A DNA stretch of 64,000 bases. Origin: Bin87 sp965207585 (GTDB lineage Bacteria; Chloroflexota; Dehalococcoidia; Lucifugimonadales; UBA3495). The notes under the pieces were generated by a model. The model was not told the origin of the DNA. It did no database searches and saw only the letters and a program-made list of their open reading frames with translations. The stretch is taken from NCBI GenBank assembly GCA_965207585.1, contig CBDBMT010000003.1, positions 2,232,001-2,296,000 on the forward strand, in the 5' to 3' direction. Of the stretch, positions 8,427 to 17,278 are shown one piece after another; the first letter of the stretch is position 1; every line of letters begins with the position of its first letter. The translations under genes were made by a program, and so were the position numbers.

Positions 8427-9398
8427 ATGAAAGCCCTGCGCATCGAGGAATACGGTAGTGTCGAAGTCCTGGAGTGGAAGGACACGCCGGAGCCCACACC
8501 CAGCCCACACCAGGTGTTGATCAAGGTGGACGCGGCCGGCGTCAACTACGCCGACATCATGCGCCGTCAGGGCAACTACCCCGGCCCCGACCTGCCGGCC
8601 ACCCTGGGATTGGAGGCCGCGGGAACCATCACCGTGCTGGGTTCGGACGTCACCGACGGTCGCCTCTCCGTAGGACAAAAGGTCATGGCTATGGGGCCGC
8701 AGGGCCAGGCGGAGTACGTTGCCGTCAACCACAACTTCGTTTTCCCGTACCCGGACGGCATCGATCCGATCAACGCCGGCGGTATGCCCATAACTTTCCT
8801 GACCTCGTACCACCTGCTGAAGACGCGCGGACAGATGCAGCCGGGGGACACCGTGCTGATCCAGGCCGGGGCCTCGGGCGTGGGCACCGTGGCCATCCAG
8901 CTGGCCAGGGAGTGGGGCGCGCGGGTGGTGGCGACGGCCTCGACCCAGGACAAGCTGGACCTGTGCCGCTCCCTGGGCGCGGATGTCACCATAAACTACA
9001 CGGAGGCGGACTTCGAGGATGAGGTGCGGGACCTGACCGACGGGCGCGGCGTCGCGCTGGTGCTGGAGTGCGTGGGCGGTCCGGTGTTGGAGAAATCGGT
9101 GCGCTGCGTCGCCTCCTACGGGCGGGTGGTCAGCTACGGCAACGCCAGCGGCCAGCCGGCCAACCTGGCGGCCGCGGACATCACCACTCTCAACCGGACT
9201 GTGATCGGGTTCAGCATGGGTCGCTCACCGATTGGTTCCCTGGACCACCAGGGCGCTATGGATGACTTGGTCCCGATGATCATGGACGGGCGGCTCAAGC
9301 TGATCGTTGACCGCGTCATCCCGATGTCGGAGGCGGGCAGCGCCCACCTGCACCTGGCCTCGCGCGGCACTCGGGGCAAGGTCATCCTGACCCCGTGA
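8427..9398 (+). CDS. Zinc-independent MDR oxidoreductase (quinone oxidoreductase-like)
   Basis: 323 residues of the medium-chain dehydrogenase/reductase superfamily. N-terminal GroES-like part with AAGVNYADIMRRQG and LGLEAAGTI; nucleotide-binding AGASGVGTVAIQLA (near residue 150), then CRSLGADVTINY. The cysteine-rich zinc sites of alcohol dehydrogenases are absent, which fits the NADPH:quinone reductase branch. Likely reduces quinones or activated enones using NAD(P)H in the cytoplasm. Its stop overlaps the GTG start of the methyltransferase by four bases. Confidence 0.9.
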   Translation: MKALRIEEYGSVEVLEWKDTPEPTPSPHQVLIKVDAAGVNYADIMRRQGNYPGPDLPATLGLEAAGTITVLGSDVTDGRLSVGQKVMAMGPQGQAEYVAVNHNFVFPYPDGIDPINAGGMPITFLTSYHLLKTRGQMQPGDTVLIQAGASGVGTVAIQLAREWGARVVATASTQDKLDLCRSLGADVTINYTEADFEDEVRDLTDGRGVALVLECVGGPVLEKSVRCVASYGRVVSYGNASGQPANLAAADITTLNRTVIGFSMGRSPIGSLDHQGAMDDLVPMIMDGRLKLIVDRVIPMSEAGSAHLHLASRGTRGKVILTP

Positions 9399-10234
9399 CT
9401 TCCGCCGCCGAGCGCTACGCGGCCGTCCACGATGCGGCCCTGACGGCGGGCCGTTTCGCCGACCATCGCCGCCGAGCCGACCACTGGGCCGACCTTGCGG
9501 AACTGTTCCGCCTGGATCCCCACCGCCAGTGGGATCAAAACCTCCGTTCACTGGCCGGATACCTGGAACCAACGGACGTCCTGCTCGACATAGGCGGTGG
9601 AGCCGGTCGGGTGTCCCTGCCTCTGGCAAGCCAGGTACAAGAGGTCGTGCTGGTTGAACCGTCCGAAGGAATGCGGAGCCAATTCATCCAATCACGGGAC
9701 GAGGCGGGAATCACCAACGCCCGCGTATCGCCGGACTGGTGGATGGACTCAATCGAAACCGGAGACGTGGCCGTCACGTCGGACGTGGTCTACTTCGTCC
9801 GGGACATCGTCCCGTTCGTCGCCAAGCTCCACAACTCCGCGTCCCGGCGGGTGATCATCTGCATCTGGCGACCCACGCCCGGCGACATGGACAACGAGCT
9901 GCGCGGCGTCCTTTTCGACGAGCGTCCTCCCCCCTGGCCCGGCCTCCCTGATTTGGCCGCCGTCCTGTGGGAAATGGGCCTTTTGCCCGATATCAAGATT
10001 GTCGACCAAGCGCCGTGGTGGATCCCGGAAGCGGATGGCGGGCTGTCCGATGTCGAGGCGATGGAACTGGCTATGGGCCGATTGGAACGGGATGATGAAA
10101 CCACGCGTTACAAGATTGAAGCCAACTTTGACCGCCTGTTTGAACGCGGCCCGGATGGGCTGAGCCCACGTTGGCTGAGCGGGGCGCGAGAAGTGATGAT
10201 CACGTGGCCGACCCACGGCGCACAACTGGATTGA
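9395..10234 (+). CDS. Class I SAM-dependent methyltransferase
   Basis: 279 residues starting at a GTG that overlaps the upstream stop (GTGA), so translation is probably coupled. Motif I is VLLDIGGGAGRVSLPLA near residue 65, followed by VVLVEPSEGM with the acidic residue that binds the SAM ribose, and DVVYFVRDIVPF. C-terminal part is less typical. Substrate is not recognisable. It sits between two oxidoreductases in the same run and may act in the same pathway. Confidence 0.82.
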   Translation: MTSAAERYAAVHDAALTAGRFADHRRRADHWADLAELFRLDPHRQWDQNLRSLAGYLEPTDVLLDIGGGAGRVSLPLASQVQEVVLVEPSEGMRSQFIQSRDEAGITNARVSPDWWMDSIETGDVAVTSDVVYFVRDIVPFVAKLHNSASRRVIICIWRPTPGDMDNELRGVLFDERPPPWPGLPDLAAVLWEMGLLPDIKIVDQAPWWIPEADGGLSDVEAMELAMGRLERDDETTRYKIEANFDRLFERGPDGLSPRWLSGAREVMITWPTHGAQLD

Positions 10235-10247
10235 ACGGGAGCCCGCA

Positions 10248-11240
10248 ATGGAGCGTATTGGAGTTGCCTTTGCCGGGGGTGGCATGACGCCCCCGGAGAT
10301 CGTGGAGTGCGTTCAACTGGCGGAGGAACTTGGCTACGAGTCCGCGTGGGTCGCCGAGGGCCACGGAGGCGACCAGTTTTCGATATTGACCGCCTGCGCG
10401 TCGGCTACGTCCCGGATACGTCTGGGAACCAGCATCAGCAGCGTTTTCGTGCGCAGCGCGCCCACCATCGCCATGGCGGCCGCTTGCGTGGACCATTTTT
10501 CCAACGGCCGCTTCATCCTCGGGTTGGGCAGCAGCCACAAGGTGCAGGTGGAACCCGAGCACGGCCTGGAATTCTCCGGCGCCATCCCACGGGTGCGCGA
10601 CACGGTGGACATTGTCCGACGCCTGCTGCGCGACGGCGCGTTGACTGACTACCAGGGGGAGGCCATCAGCATCGCGACGTTCGACCTGCACTTCCCGACG
10701 TTCCGGCCGGAAATGCCCATCTATCTGGCGGCGGTGTTCCCGAAGATGCTCGAGATCGCCGGCGAGATCAGCCAGGGTGTCCTGCTCACCTGGTGCACGC
10801 CGGAGCACGCGCGTACTGCCAGTGCGCACATCGCCGCCGGCGCCCTTCGCGCCGAGGTTGCGCCGGAATCGGTTGAGGTGGCGACGCTGGTTTCCGCGTC
10901 CGCGCCGGGCGCCGACGATGGCGGGATGCGCCGGGTGGCCGCGACCTATGCCGGACGGTTCCCCAGGTATCGCCGGTTAATGGCCGAGGCGGGGTTCGCA
11001 GACGAGGTCGAGGAGGTGCGCCGCGCCTGGCGCTCGGGCGATGTTGCCCTGGCCGAGCGTCTCGTACCGGAAGGGCTGATCGACCGCATGTCGCTGCCCA
11101 CAGACGCGGGCGCCAGGCGGGAAAGGTTGGCCGAATACCAGGAAGCCGGCCTCACTCTGCCGATTATCGCTCCCCGGGTATCCGGGCCCGACGCCGGCGC
11201 GACCGCGAAACGGATAATCCGCGATAACGCGCCGGATTAG
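10248..11240 (+). CDS. LLM-class (luciferase-like) flavin-dependent oxidoreductase
   Basis: 330 residues with the TIM-barrel pattern of luciferase-like monooxygenases and F420-dependent reductases: ELGYESAWVAEGHGGDQF, TSRIRLGTSISSVFVRS, and DHFSNGRFILGLGSS. The short IRLGT block and the non-prolyl bulge region are typical of the F420/FMN group. It probably uses FMNH2 or F420H2; the substrate cannot be inferred. It begins 13 bases after the methyltransferase and ends the run. Confidence 0.88.
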   Translation: MERIGVAFAGGGMTPPEIVECVQLAEELGYESAWVAEGHGGDQFSILTACASATSRIRLGTSISSVFVRSAPTIAMAAACVDHFSNGRFILGLGSSHKVQVEPEHGLEFSGAIPRVRDTVDIVRRLLRDGALTDYQGEAISIATFDLHFPTFRPEMPIYLAAVFPKMLEIAGEISQGVLLTWCTPEHARTASAHIAAGALRAEVAPESVEVATLVSASAPGADDGGMRRVAATYAGRFPRYRRLMAEAGFADEVEEVRRAWRSGDVALAERLVPEGLIDRMSLPTDAGARRERLAEYQEAGLTLPIIAPRVSGPDAGATAKRIIRDNAPD

Positions 11241-11265
11241 TGCCCGGTACAGCTTGCCGTAGCGA

Positions 11266-11631
11266 TTAGTCCGCCGGCAGCCAGGGCGACCACAGGGTGA
11301 TGGGAATAGTCACCGATATGCGGGGCTGGTCGCCGACCACGGCGGTGGTGTGACCCTGGCCGGTCAGATCGTCGGCCATCAGCACGTCGCCGGCCCCGAA
11401 ACGCCGCTTGGTGCCGTCGCCGATCCCAACTTCCATCTCCCCGGCGAGGGTGATCACGTACTGCCGGCGTGGGGCGGTGTGCCAGTCGGAAAAGTAGCCA
11501 GGCTCAAATCGCCGGAAATTCACGCCGGGCGTAACCTGCATCCCGCTGTGAATGGCGCGATCGCCGGGAAGGTCGAGGTCTTGAAAATGGGTCTGGCCGT
11601 CATCGCCGGTGTAAATGCGCACAAATTCCAT
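11266..11631 (-). CDS. Cupin-domain protein
   Basis: 121 residues from the ATG at 11631, chosen because AGGAGG lies 8 bases upstream; a longer frame has no such site. The single cupin fold shows as DWHTAPRRQYVITLAGEMEV (motif 1, one His seen) and FGAGDVLMADDLTGQGHTT (motif 2 with its His). This is a small beta-barrel that often binds a metal and acts as dioxygenase, isomerase or sensor. Function unknown. It is convergent with the LLM gene. Confidence 0.82.
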   Translation of the reverse strand: MEFVRIYTGDDGQTHFQDLDLPGDRAIHSGMQVTPGVNFRRFEPGYFSDWHTAPRRQYVITLAGEMEVGIGDGTKRRFGAGDVLMADDLTGQGHTTAVVGDQPRISVTIPITLWSPWLPAD

Positions 11632-11863
11632 GGAAGGTGCCTCCTGATTCGAAATGTTGTTGACGGCATCGAGTGGGTGGGCGCCCACCCAGCCGCCAAG
11701 CGACCCACATTCTAGCGCATCGCAATGCCGATGGTGACGGCGCTGCCGCTTCGCTTGCCGGCGACCAGGAGTCGCGACTTGGAATTGTCGCGCATATGGA
11801 GGCGAACACGGGCCCCGCCCCGATCAACCTTGTCGTCTCGTGCGTTGTGGAGCGTGCGCGTAC
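11632..11863. other. Divergent spacer upstream of speD, no gene seen
   Basis: This stretch between the cupin and spermidine genes has no frame that looks coding. It holds a perfect 18-bp palindrome at 11674-11691 (TGGGTGGGC/GCCCACCCA) near the 5' side of the cupin gene, which could be an operator or a hairpin in the cupin leader. Confidence 0.5.
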
Positions 11864-11892
11864 TTGTATCAGCAGCCGGGATTGGGTAGAAT
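11864..11892 (+). promoter_or_regulatory. speD: Candidate sigma-70-type promoter for speD
   Basis: TTGTAT at 11864-11869 and TAGAAT at 11887-11892 are separated by 17 bases and lie 80 bases before the speD start. The -10 is followed by CG, as in the other candidate promoters in the window. Confidence 0.6.
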
Positions 11893-11971
11893 CGTCGCCT
11901 GCTGTTCCCAAGTAGCCGTGCTAAGTTGTTGTCCGGCCGGGGGGAGCCAATCCACACGGAGGAAAGGGTGA

Positions 11972-12361
11972 TTGGATGTACTAGGTACTCACGTGCTCCT
12001 GGAACTTAGAAACTGCGACCCCCGGTTGCTTGACGACCTGGTCCACATTCGGCAGGAGATGCTGCGGGCCGCGTCCTTGGTAGATGCACACGTTGTCGGG
12101 GAGTCGTTTCACCAGTTTACGCCCCAGGGCGTAACGGGCATTCTGTCCATCGCCGAATCCCACATTTCCATCCATACTTGGCCGGAGCACGGCTACGCGG
12201 CGGCGGACATCTTCACCTGCGGCGACCAAACCATGCCGGAACGCGCGGCGGCGGTGATAATTGACGCGCTGCGTTGCCGGGACCCTGAGATCACGCAGAT
12301 CCGCCGCGGGCTCACGGGCGCGCACGTTGTAGAACTGCAACCGGCGCACCGCCTCAACTGA
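11972..12361 (+). CDS. speD: S-adenosylmethionine decarboxylase proenzyme
   Basis: 129 residues of the small bacterial class: DVLGTHVLLELRNCD at the start, then AESHISIHTWPEHGYAAADI, in which the Ser after Glu (ESH) is the self-cleavage site that becomes the pyruvoyl group, with the conserved His and FTCG following. It makes decarboxylated SAM, the aminopropyl donor for SpeE. The start is TTG: an in-frame TGA lies directly before it and family proteins begin with this LGTH block, while GGAGG lies about 9 bases upstream. speE follows 98 bases later on the same strand. Confidence 0.95.
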   Translation: MDVLGTHVLLELRNCDPRLLDDLVHIRQEMLRAASLVDAHVVGESFHQFTPQGVTGILSIAESHISIHTWPEHGYAAADIFTCGDQTMPERAAAVIIDALRCRDPEITQIRRGLTGAHVVELQPAHRLN

Positions 12362-12459
12362 CGCCCACTGACGTTCGAACCGGAGTGATGGCCGTACCGC
12401 CGGCCGGCTGAGCAACGTCTGTTTGCTTCAGCCTGACCCCTTTTGTCCGAGGAAACCCG

Positions 12460-13389
12460 ATGGCCAGCTACCCTATGGAAGAGATCACCGGCAAGTGGGT
12501 GATCGAGACCGTAATGCCCGACCTGGCGATCATGCTGAAGGTCGACGAGGTCCTCTATTCAGGTCACACGGGTTACCAACGGGTGGAAGTGGTCCATTCC
12601 GAGGTGTACGGACGCAGCCTGCTCCTGGACGGCAAGACCCAGTCGACCGAACGGGACGAGCACATTTACCACGAGACGCTGGTCCATCCGGCCATGCTGC
12701 TGCATCCCGACCCGCGCCGCGTGTTCATCGGGGGAGGCGGGGAAGGCGGAACGCTGCGGGAGACCCTGGCGCACCGGTCCGTAGAAAAGGTAACGATGGT
12801 CGACCTGGACCAACAAGTGGTAGAGCTGTGCCGGCAACACCTGCCCCAGCATCACCAGGGAGCGTTCGACGACGGGCGCACCGAATTGGTCTTTGACGAT
12901 GCCCGCGGATTTCTTGAGACCACCGATCAGCGCTTCGACGTGATGATCATGGACCTGGTGGACCCCCTGGAGGGCGGGCCGGCGTATCTCCTCTACACTG
13001 AGGAGTACTACGAAATCGCCCGCGCTCGGCTGAACCCGGGCGGAATCCTGGTTACGCAGTCGGGACCGGCCGGGTTCCTGAGCCTGCACGAGTGTTTTAC
13101 GACCATATACAAGACGCTGGAAAGCATCTTCGGTCACACCGCGCCATGCCAGGTACACATTCCGTCCTTCATCACACTGTGGGGGTTTACCATCGCATCG
13201 GATGCACCCCTGGCTCAGTTGAATGCCTCGGATGTGGACCGGCGTATCGCCGAGCGCCTCACCAAGAGTTTGAGACACTACGACGGGCGCAGCCACGAGG
13301 CAATGTTCGCCCTGCCCCGGCACATCCGCGACGGCATCGCGGCGGAAACGCGGATCAACCGGGACGATTCTCCGGTTTTCATGGTCTAG
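12460..13389 (+). CDS. speE: Spermidine synthase (aminopropyltransferase)
   Basis: 309 residues. YQRVEVVHSEVYGRSLLLDG matches the N-terminal beta domain; HETLVHPAM and FIGGGGEGGTLRE (GGGDG-like loop) are the nucleotide and substrate site; MVDLDQQVVELC holds the acidic ribose-binding residue; MDLVDPLEGGPAYLLY is the catalytic DxxDP-type segment. It transfers an aminopropyl group from decarboxylated SAM to putrescine or a related amine. Partner of the preceding speD. It ends 9 bases from the convergent thioesterase gene. Confidence 0.94.
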   Translation: MASYPMEEITGKWVIETVMPDLAIMLKVDEVLYSGHTGYQRVEVVHSEVYGRSLLLDGKTQSTERDEHIYHETLVHPAMLLHPDPRRVFIGGGGEGGTLRETLAHRSVEKVTMVDLDQQVVELCRQHLPQHHQGAFDDGRTELVFDDARGFLETTDQRFDVMIMDLVDPLEGGPAYLLYTEEYYEIARARLNPGGILVTQSGPAGFLSLHECFTTIYKTLESIFGHTAPCQVHIPSFITLWGFTIASDAPLAQLNASDVDRRIAERLTKSLRHYDGRSHEAMFALPRHIRDGIAAETRINRDDSPVFMV

Positions 13390-13398
13390 GCCCCATCG

Positions 13399-13923
13399 TC
13401 AGTCGGTCGGCGCCAAGCGATCTACGGATCCTGATTGTGCCGCCAATAGCTCCGGGAATTTGGCCAGAGGCATAACCTCGCCAGCAGTCTCCCAACTGTC
13501 CACCAGTTCCCGAATCGAATCGGGCACCCGTCGGGTCCCGCCGGTGTCCGCGTGGAACCCGACGTATATCGCCTCCATGGTGGTTAGCGGAGTGTCGGTC
13601 GGGGCACCGCTCTCCGAAAATATGGCGACTTCCAGCGCGAGACTGGTGTTGCCGATGCGCGCGACCCGGGCTCGCAGGTCCAGCATTTCGTCCACCCGGA
13701 CCGGAGCCTTGTACTCGATGGTGACCTTGGCCACAGCGCTGTCGAAGTATCCCGCCGCCGCGACGCGGTAGATGCTGAACCCGAGGTTGCGGAAATATTC
13801 TGCCTGGGCGATTTCCAGCCAGCCGAGATAGCTGCCGTTGAACGCGATGCCCTGCGCGTCGCATTCCTGCCAGCGCACGCGGACGTCGATGCCGAACCGG
13901 TAGTCTGAGCGGAGATGCGTCAT
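13399..13923 (-). CDS. Hotdog-fold acyl-CoA thioesterase (4-hydroxybenzoyl-CoA thioesterase/YbgC type)
   Basis: 174 residues. VRVRWQECDAQGIAFNGSYLG near the N-terminus is the family signature, with the catalytic Asp in CDAQG and FNGSYL at the start of the hotdog helix; KVTIEYKAPVRVDEML is the following strand. Expected to hydrolyse short or aromatic acyl-CoAs in the cytoplasm. It starts one base after the trmD stop, so the two are probably co-transcribed although their roles differ. Confidence 0.88.
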   Translation of the reverse strand: MTHLRSDYRFGIDVRVRWQECDAQGIAFNGSYLGWLEIAQAEYFRNLGFSIYRVAAAGYFDSAVAKVTIEYKAPVRVDEMLDLRARVARIGNTSLALEVAIFSESGAPTDTPLTTMEAIYVGFHADTGGTRRVPDSIRELVDSWETAGEVMPLAKFPELLAAQSGSVDRLAPTD

Positions 13924-13924
13924 A

Positions 13925-14680
13925 TCAGCCCGGCGTTCCGCTCCATCCCAGGCTGGCCAGAAAAACCCGGTCGGAATTGGTCAACGGCGCGGTGTCGAGC
14001 AGGTCGGGTCGCAGGCGCAGCGTCCGCTCCAGGGATTGCCGCCGCCGCCAACGCTGGATGTCGGCGTGGTTGCCGGACCGCAGTATCTCGGGCACGGCCA
14101 TCCCACGAAATTCGGCGGGGCGCGTGTACAGGGGATGCTGCAACAAACCCGACGTGATGCTGTCGTGCTCCACGTTTTCCGCCGAGCCGACGACCTGCGG
14201 CACGAAGCGGGAAACCGCGTCGATGATGACCATGGCTGCCAACTCGCCGCCGGTGAGCACGTAATCACCGATGGACACCTCGTGAGTGATCAAACCCTCC
14301 CGGATGCGCTCGTCAACGCCGGCGTAGTGCCCACAGATGAGGATCATGCCCGGCGCGCTTGCAAACTCGTTGACCAGGTCCTGGTTGAGAATGTCGCCCT
14401 GCGGAGAGGTTAGCGCCACGGGAGTCGCTGACCGATCGTCGGCAGGGACGTTTGCCTTGGCAGCTTCCACGGCGGCGAAAACCGGGTCCGGCTTCATCAC
14501 CATGCCCGCGCCACCGCCGAACTGGTAGTCGTCGGCGGTGCCGTGCCGGTCCGTCGCGTACTCCCGTATATCAACGGTTTCAAGTGAAACCAGGCCGCCG
14601 CGGATCGCCCGTCCCAACACGCTGTATTCTTCGATGAAGCGGAAGGCGTCCGGGAACAGCGTCAGGACAGTGATACGCAT
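13925..14680 (-). CDS. trmD: tRNA (guanine-N1)-methyltransferase (position 37)
   Basis: 251 residues from MRITVLTLFPDAF; an upstream in-frame start is rejected because TrmD begins with this block. Knot-forming SPOUT motifs are present: ADDYQFGGGAGMVMKPDP, LICGHYAGVDERI, SIGDYVLTGGELA for SAM binding, then HPLYTRPAEFRG and VPEILRSGNHADI, with WRRRQSLERT at the end. It methylates G37 of tRNAs to prevent frameshifting. The usual rpsP-rimM-trmD-rplS context is absent; its neighbours are a thioesterase and an amidohydrolase. Confidence 0.96.
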   Translation of the reverse strand: MRITVLTLFPDAFRFIEEYSVLGRAIRGGLVSLETVDIREYATDRHGTADDYQFGGGAGMVMKPDPVFAAVEAAKANVPADDRSATPVALTSPQGDILNQDLVNEFASAPGMILICGHYAGVDERIREGLITHEVSIGDYVLTGGELAAMVIIDAVSRFVPQVVGSAENVEHDSITSGLLQHPLYTRPAEFRGMAVPEILRSGNHADIQRWRRRQSLERTLRLRPDLLDTAPLTNSDRVFLASLGWSGTPG

Positions 14681-14759
14681 CAAAGAGGCGGGTGGGCGGC
14701 ACAGCGCCGGTAACAGTGGCCCGTGCCGCCAGCGTACTTTGGGCAAGCTCGAAACGAGA

Positions 14760-16013
14760 TTAGGCGGGCTGCAGCTCCCGCGCGGCCAGGCGGTTGGTGT
14801 AGGCTTCGCCGCCCTTCATGATGAGCAGCAAACGCTCGCGGTCGCGTAGAACCGATATGTTCTGCAACGGGTCACCGTCAACCACCAGCACGTCCGCCTG
14901 CTTGCCGACCTCGATGGTGCCAACCTCCTTGCCGATGCCGCAGCACTCGGCGGCGTGGCCGGTGGCGGCCTGGATGGCCAGCATGTTGCTCATGCCTTTC
15001 TCGACCATCAGCTCCAGCTCGCGAGCGTTGTCGCCGTGGACGAAACCGCCGGCGTCGGTGCCGGCCACGATGCGGACGCCCTCCTTGATGGCCAGCTCGG
15101 TGCTCTGGATGTGTATGTCCATCAGCGCCTGCGCGCGCACCCTGATATGGGGGGCGCTGACCGTGCTGTGGAAGTCGTACACCTCGAAGGTCGGGGTGAA
15201 GAACGTGCCCTGATCGGCCATCATCTTGAGCATGTCGGGGTCGGTGGCGAGGTAGCAGCCGTGCTCGATGGAACCGGCGCCCGCCTTGATGGCGATGGGC
15301 AGGCCGGTACCGCCCACCGCGTGGCACAGGGTGCTGCGTCCGAGAGCCGCGGCCTCATCAACCAGGGCTTTGGCCTCGTCCAGCGCGTAGGCCTGGTCCA
15401 GCGGACCGTTGCCCGGGCGACCCGAAGCGCCGCCGGTGGTCGCGAACTTGATCTGGTCGGCTCCGCACCGCACCAGCTCGCGAACCTTGGCCCGCACGCC
15501 CTCCGCGCCGTCGGCAACTCCATCCGGCGATAGTGGGTCGTGTCCCAGGATGACCTTGCGGTGGCCGCTGCCGCTAACCTTGTCCTCGATGCCGCCGGTG
15601 GGGGACATGATGTTGACCGAGATGATGAGGCGCGGTCCCTTGATCAACCCCTGCTCCACGGCCATCTTGAAGCCGGCGTCCAGGCCACCAGCATCGCGGA
15701 CCGTGGTGTAGCCGGCCGCCAGCGTGTCTTCGATGACCTGGGCGGTGCGGATGTTGAACAGCGATAGCGGTTCGTCCATGCCCCAACGGCCGGTCAGACC
15801 GTATCCGCCAGAGGCCAGGTGATCATGCACGTCGATAAGGCCGGGCATTATCGTGTGGCCGCCGGCGTCCAGCACCTCGGCCCCTTCGGGGATGGGCACC
15901 GCCGCCCGGGGGCCGACCTCCACGATGCGGTCGCCGTCGATCAGGATCGCGGCATTCTCCACTACGGGTCCGCCCGAGCCGTCGATGAGATTTCCTCCAA
16001 CTATTGCCAGCAT
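14760..16013 (-). CDS. Amidohydrolase (imidazolonepropionase/prolidase-like)
   Basis: 417 residues from the ATG at 16013, supported by GAGAGGT upstream. IMPGLIDVHDHLASGG carries the HxH ligands, DQIKFATTGGASG the Lys region, LCHAVGGTGL and SIEHGCYLA two further His ligands, and VAGTDAGGF the metal-binding Asp. EVGKQADVLVVDGDPLQNI is the C-terminal beta-domain block. This subgroup includes enzymes acting on Xaa-Pro dipeptides, imidazolones and organophosphates, so the substrate is open. Confidence 0.9.
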   Translation of the reverse strand: MLAIVGGNLIDGSGGPVVENAAILIDGDRIVEVGPRAAVPIPEGAEVLDAGGHTIMPGLIDVHDHLASGGYGLTGRWGMDEPLSLFNIRTAQVIEDTLAAGYTTVRDAGGLDAGFKMAVEQGLIKGPRLIISVNIMSPTGGIEDKVSGSGHRKVILGHDPLSPDGVADGAEGVRAKVRELVRCGADQIKFATTGGASGRPGNGPLDQAYALDEAKALVDEAAALGRSTLCHAVGGTGLPIAIKAGAGSIEHGCYLATDPDMLKMMADQGTFFTPTFEVYDFHSTVSAPHIRVRAQALMDIHIQSTELAIKEGVRIVAGTDAGGFVHGDNARELELMVEKGMSNMLAIQAATGHAAECCGIGKEVGTIEVGKQADVLVVDGDPLQNISVLRDRERLLLIMKGGEAYTNRLAARELQPA

Positions 16014-16190
16014 GATCGACCTCTCATTTTTGCCGAAGGCGCAGCTGATCGGATAGCCCATTTATGGTACCGGGACGCCGCTGCGGTGAGGGGATGCTAA
16101 TTTGGGCTCCAGCCGATGTCAAGAAACATAAACCGCGTAACCGGTCAGAGGACGCCGGGTGCACAGCCGGTTCGCTGCGATATAATCGGC

Positions 16191-16196
16191 CCCAGG
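16191..16196 (+). promoter_or_regulatory. Candidate -10 element (TATAATCG type)
   Basis: TATAATCGGC lies 29 bases before the start of the WD40-like lipoprotein, in a divergent spacer. No clear -35 is seen. The short leader fits this position as the promoter. Confidence 0.5.
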
Positions 16197-16224
16197 CAAT
16201 AAGCTCGATTTGGAAAGAACGTTG

Positions 16225-17253
16225 ATGGGACTGGTCGCGGGCAATTCCCGTTTTTTGTGCCTGACTTTCTGTTTATCCGTGGCATTGTCCCTGGGTGGAT
16301 GTTTTGTCGGCAACCTGTTTGGCGGTGATCTGCCGGCCATCGCTTACGTAGTATCGGATGATGACGGCGCCCAGGCTTGGGTTCAGCAACCCGGTGACGA
16401 CGAAGCATCGCGCATTTCGTCGTTGCGCGCGGACGCAAAGATGCCGCGGTGGTCGCCGGACCATACTAAAATCGCCTGGATATCGGTCGGCAACAAGACC
16501 GAGCTGATGCTGTACGACGTAGACAGCGAAGGGGTCACTACCCTGGTGTCGAACGTGGACGCCGATCAGCCACCGATCTGGGCTCCTCAGTCGGACCGGA
16601 TCGCATACGTGTCGGACGACGGCGGCGAGCCCGACATCTACATGGTGGCGCTGGAAGGCGGACAGAAGACGCGACTGACCCTTACCTCCGAACGGGAACT
16701 GCTCGGTGACTGGTCACCGGACGGGGAGTGGCTGGTCTTCGCCGAGCATGGAAAGGATGGGCTGTTCCTGCGCAACCCGAATGGAGTCGACCGTATCGAA
16801 TTGACTGACGGGCCCGACTCGGACCCGGTCTGGTCCCCCAAAGGCGACAGGATAGCCTTCTTGCGCAGCGCCGACGGCGTCCGTGATGTCTACGTTCTCC
16901 GACCAACCAAGTCGGACAACTGGACCGACGATACCGACGAGGTCGCCGTATCCGATGATGAGCGCGACGAGTTTTCGGTCGCCTGGTCGGACGATGGCCG
17001 GCGGCTGGCGTTCGTGGTGCAGTTTGACGACCAGTCGGAGATATTCTCCGTGTTGGTGGACGGTTCGGAACGGCGCCAGTTGACGCATAACGCAGAAAAC
17101 GATCTGGCCCCGGTCTGGGCGGCCGGCGAGGATCGCATAGCGTTCGTTTCCTACGCATTTGGCAACGCCGAGATCCTGTACATGAACGCGGACGGCACCG
17201 GCCAGATGCGGCTGACCGTCAGCGACGCTGCGGATACTCACCCCGACTGGTAG
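16225..17253 (+). CDS. TolB/PD40-type beta-propeller lipoprotein
   Basis: 342 residues. The ATG at 16225 gives a lipoprotein signal with lipobox SLGGC. The mature part is a chain of about six PD40 repeats, recognisable as PRWSPDHTKIAWIS, PIWAPQSDRIAYVSDD, GDWSPDGEWLVFAE, PVWSPKGDRIAFLR, VAWSDDGRRLAFVV and PVWAAGEDRIAFVS. Such propellers usually bind proteins or ligands at the cell surface and have no catalytic role themselves. Divergent from the amidohydrolase. Confidence 0.88.
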   Translation: MGLVAGNSRFLCLTFCLSVALSLGGCFVGNLFGGDLPAIAYVVSDDDGAQAWVQQPGDDEASRISSLRADAKMPRWSPDHTKIAWISVGNKTELMLYDVDSEGVTTLVSNVDADQPPIWAPQSDRIAYVSDDGGEPDIYMVALEGGQKTRLTLTSERELLGDWSPDGEWLVFAEHGKDGLFLRNPNGVDRIELTDGPDSDPVWSPKGDRIAFLRSADGVRDVYVLRPTKSDNWTDDTDEVAVSDDERDEFSVAWSDDGRRLAFVVQFDDQSEIFSVLVDGSERRQLTHNAENDLAPVWAAGEDRIAFVSYAFGNAEILYMNADGTGQMRLTVSDAADTHPDW

Positions 17254-17278
17254 GAGACCCAGCGATCCCCGAGATGTC

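Noticed and set aside
12423..12896. Second ORF overlapping the start of speE
   Set aside because: Arg/Gly/Pro-rich shadow in another frame of speE.
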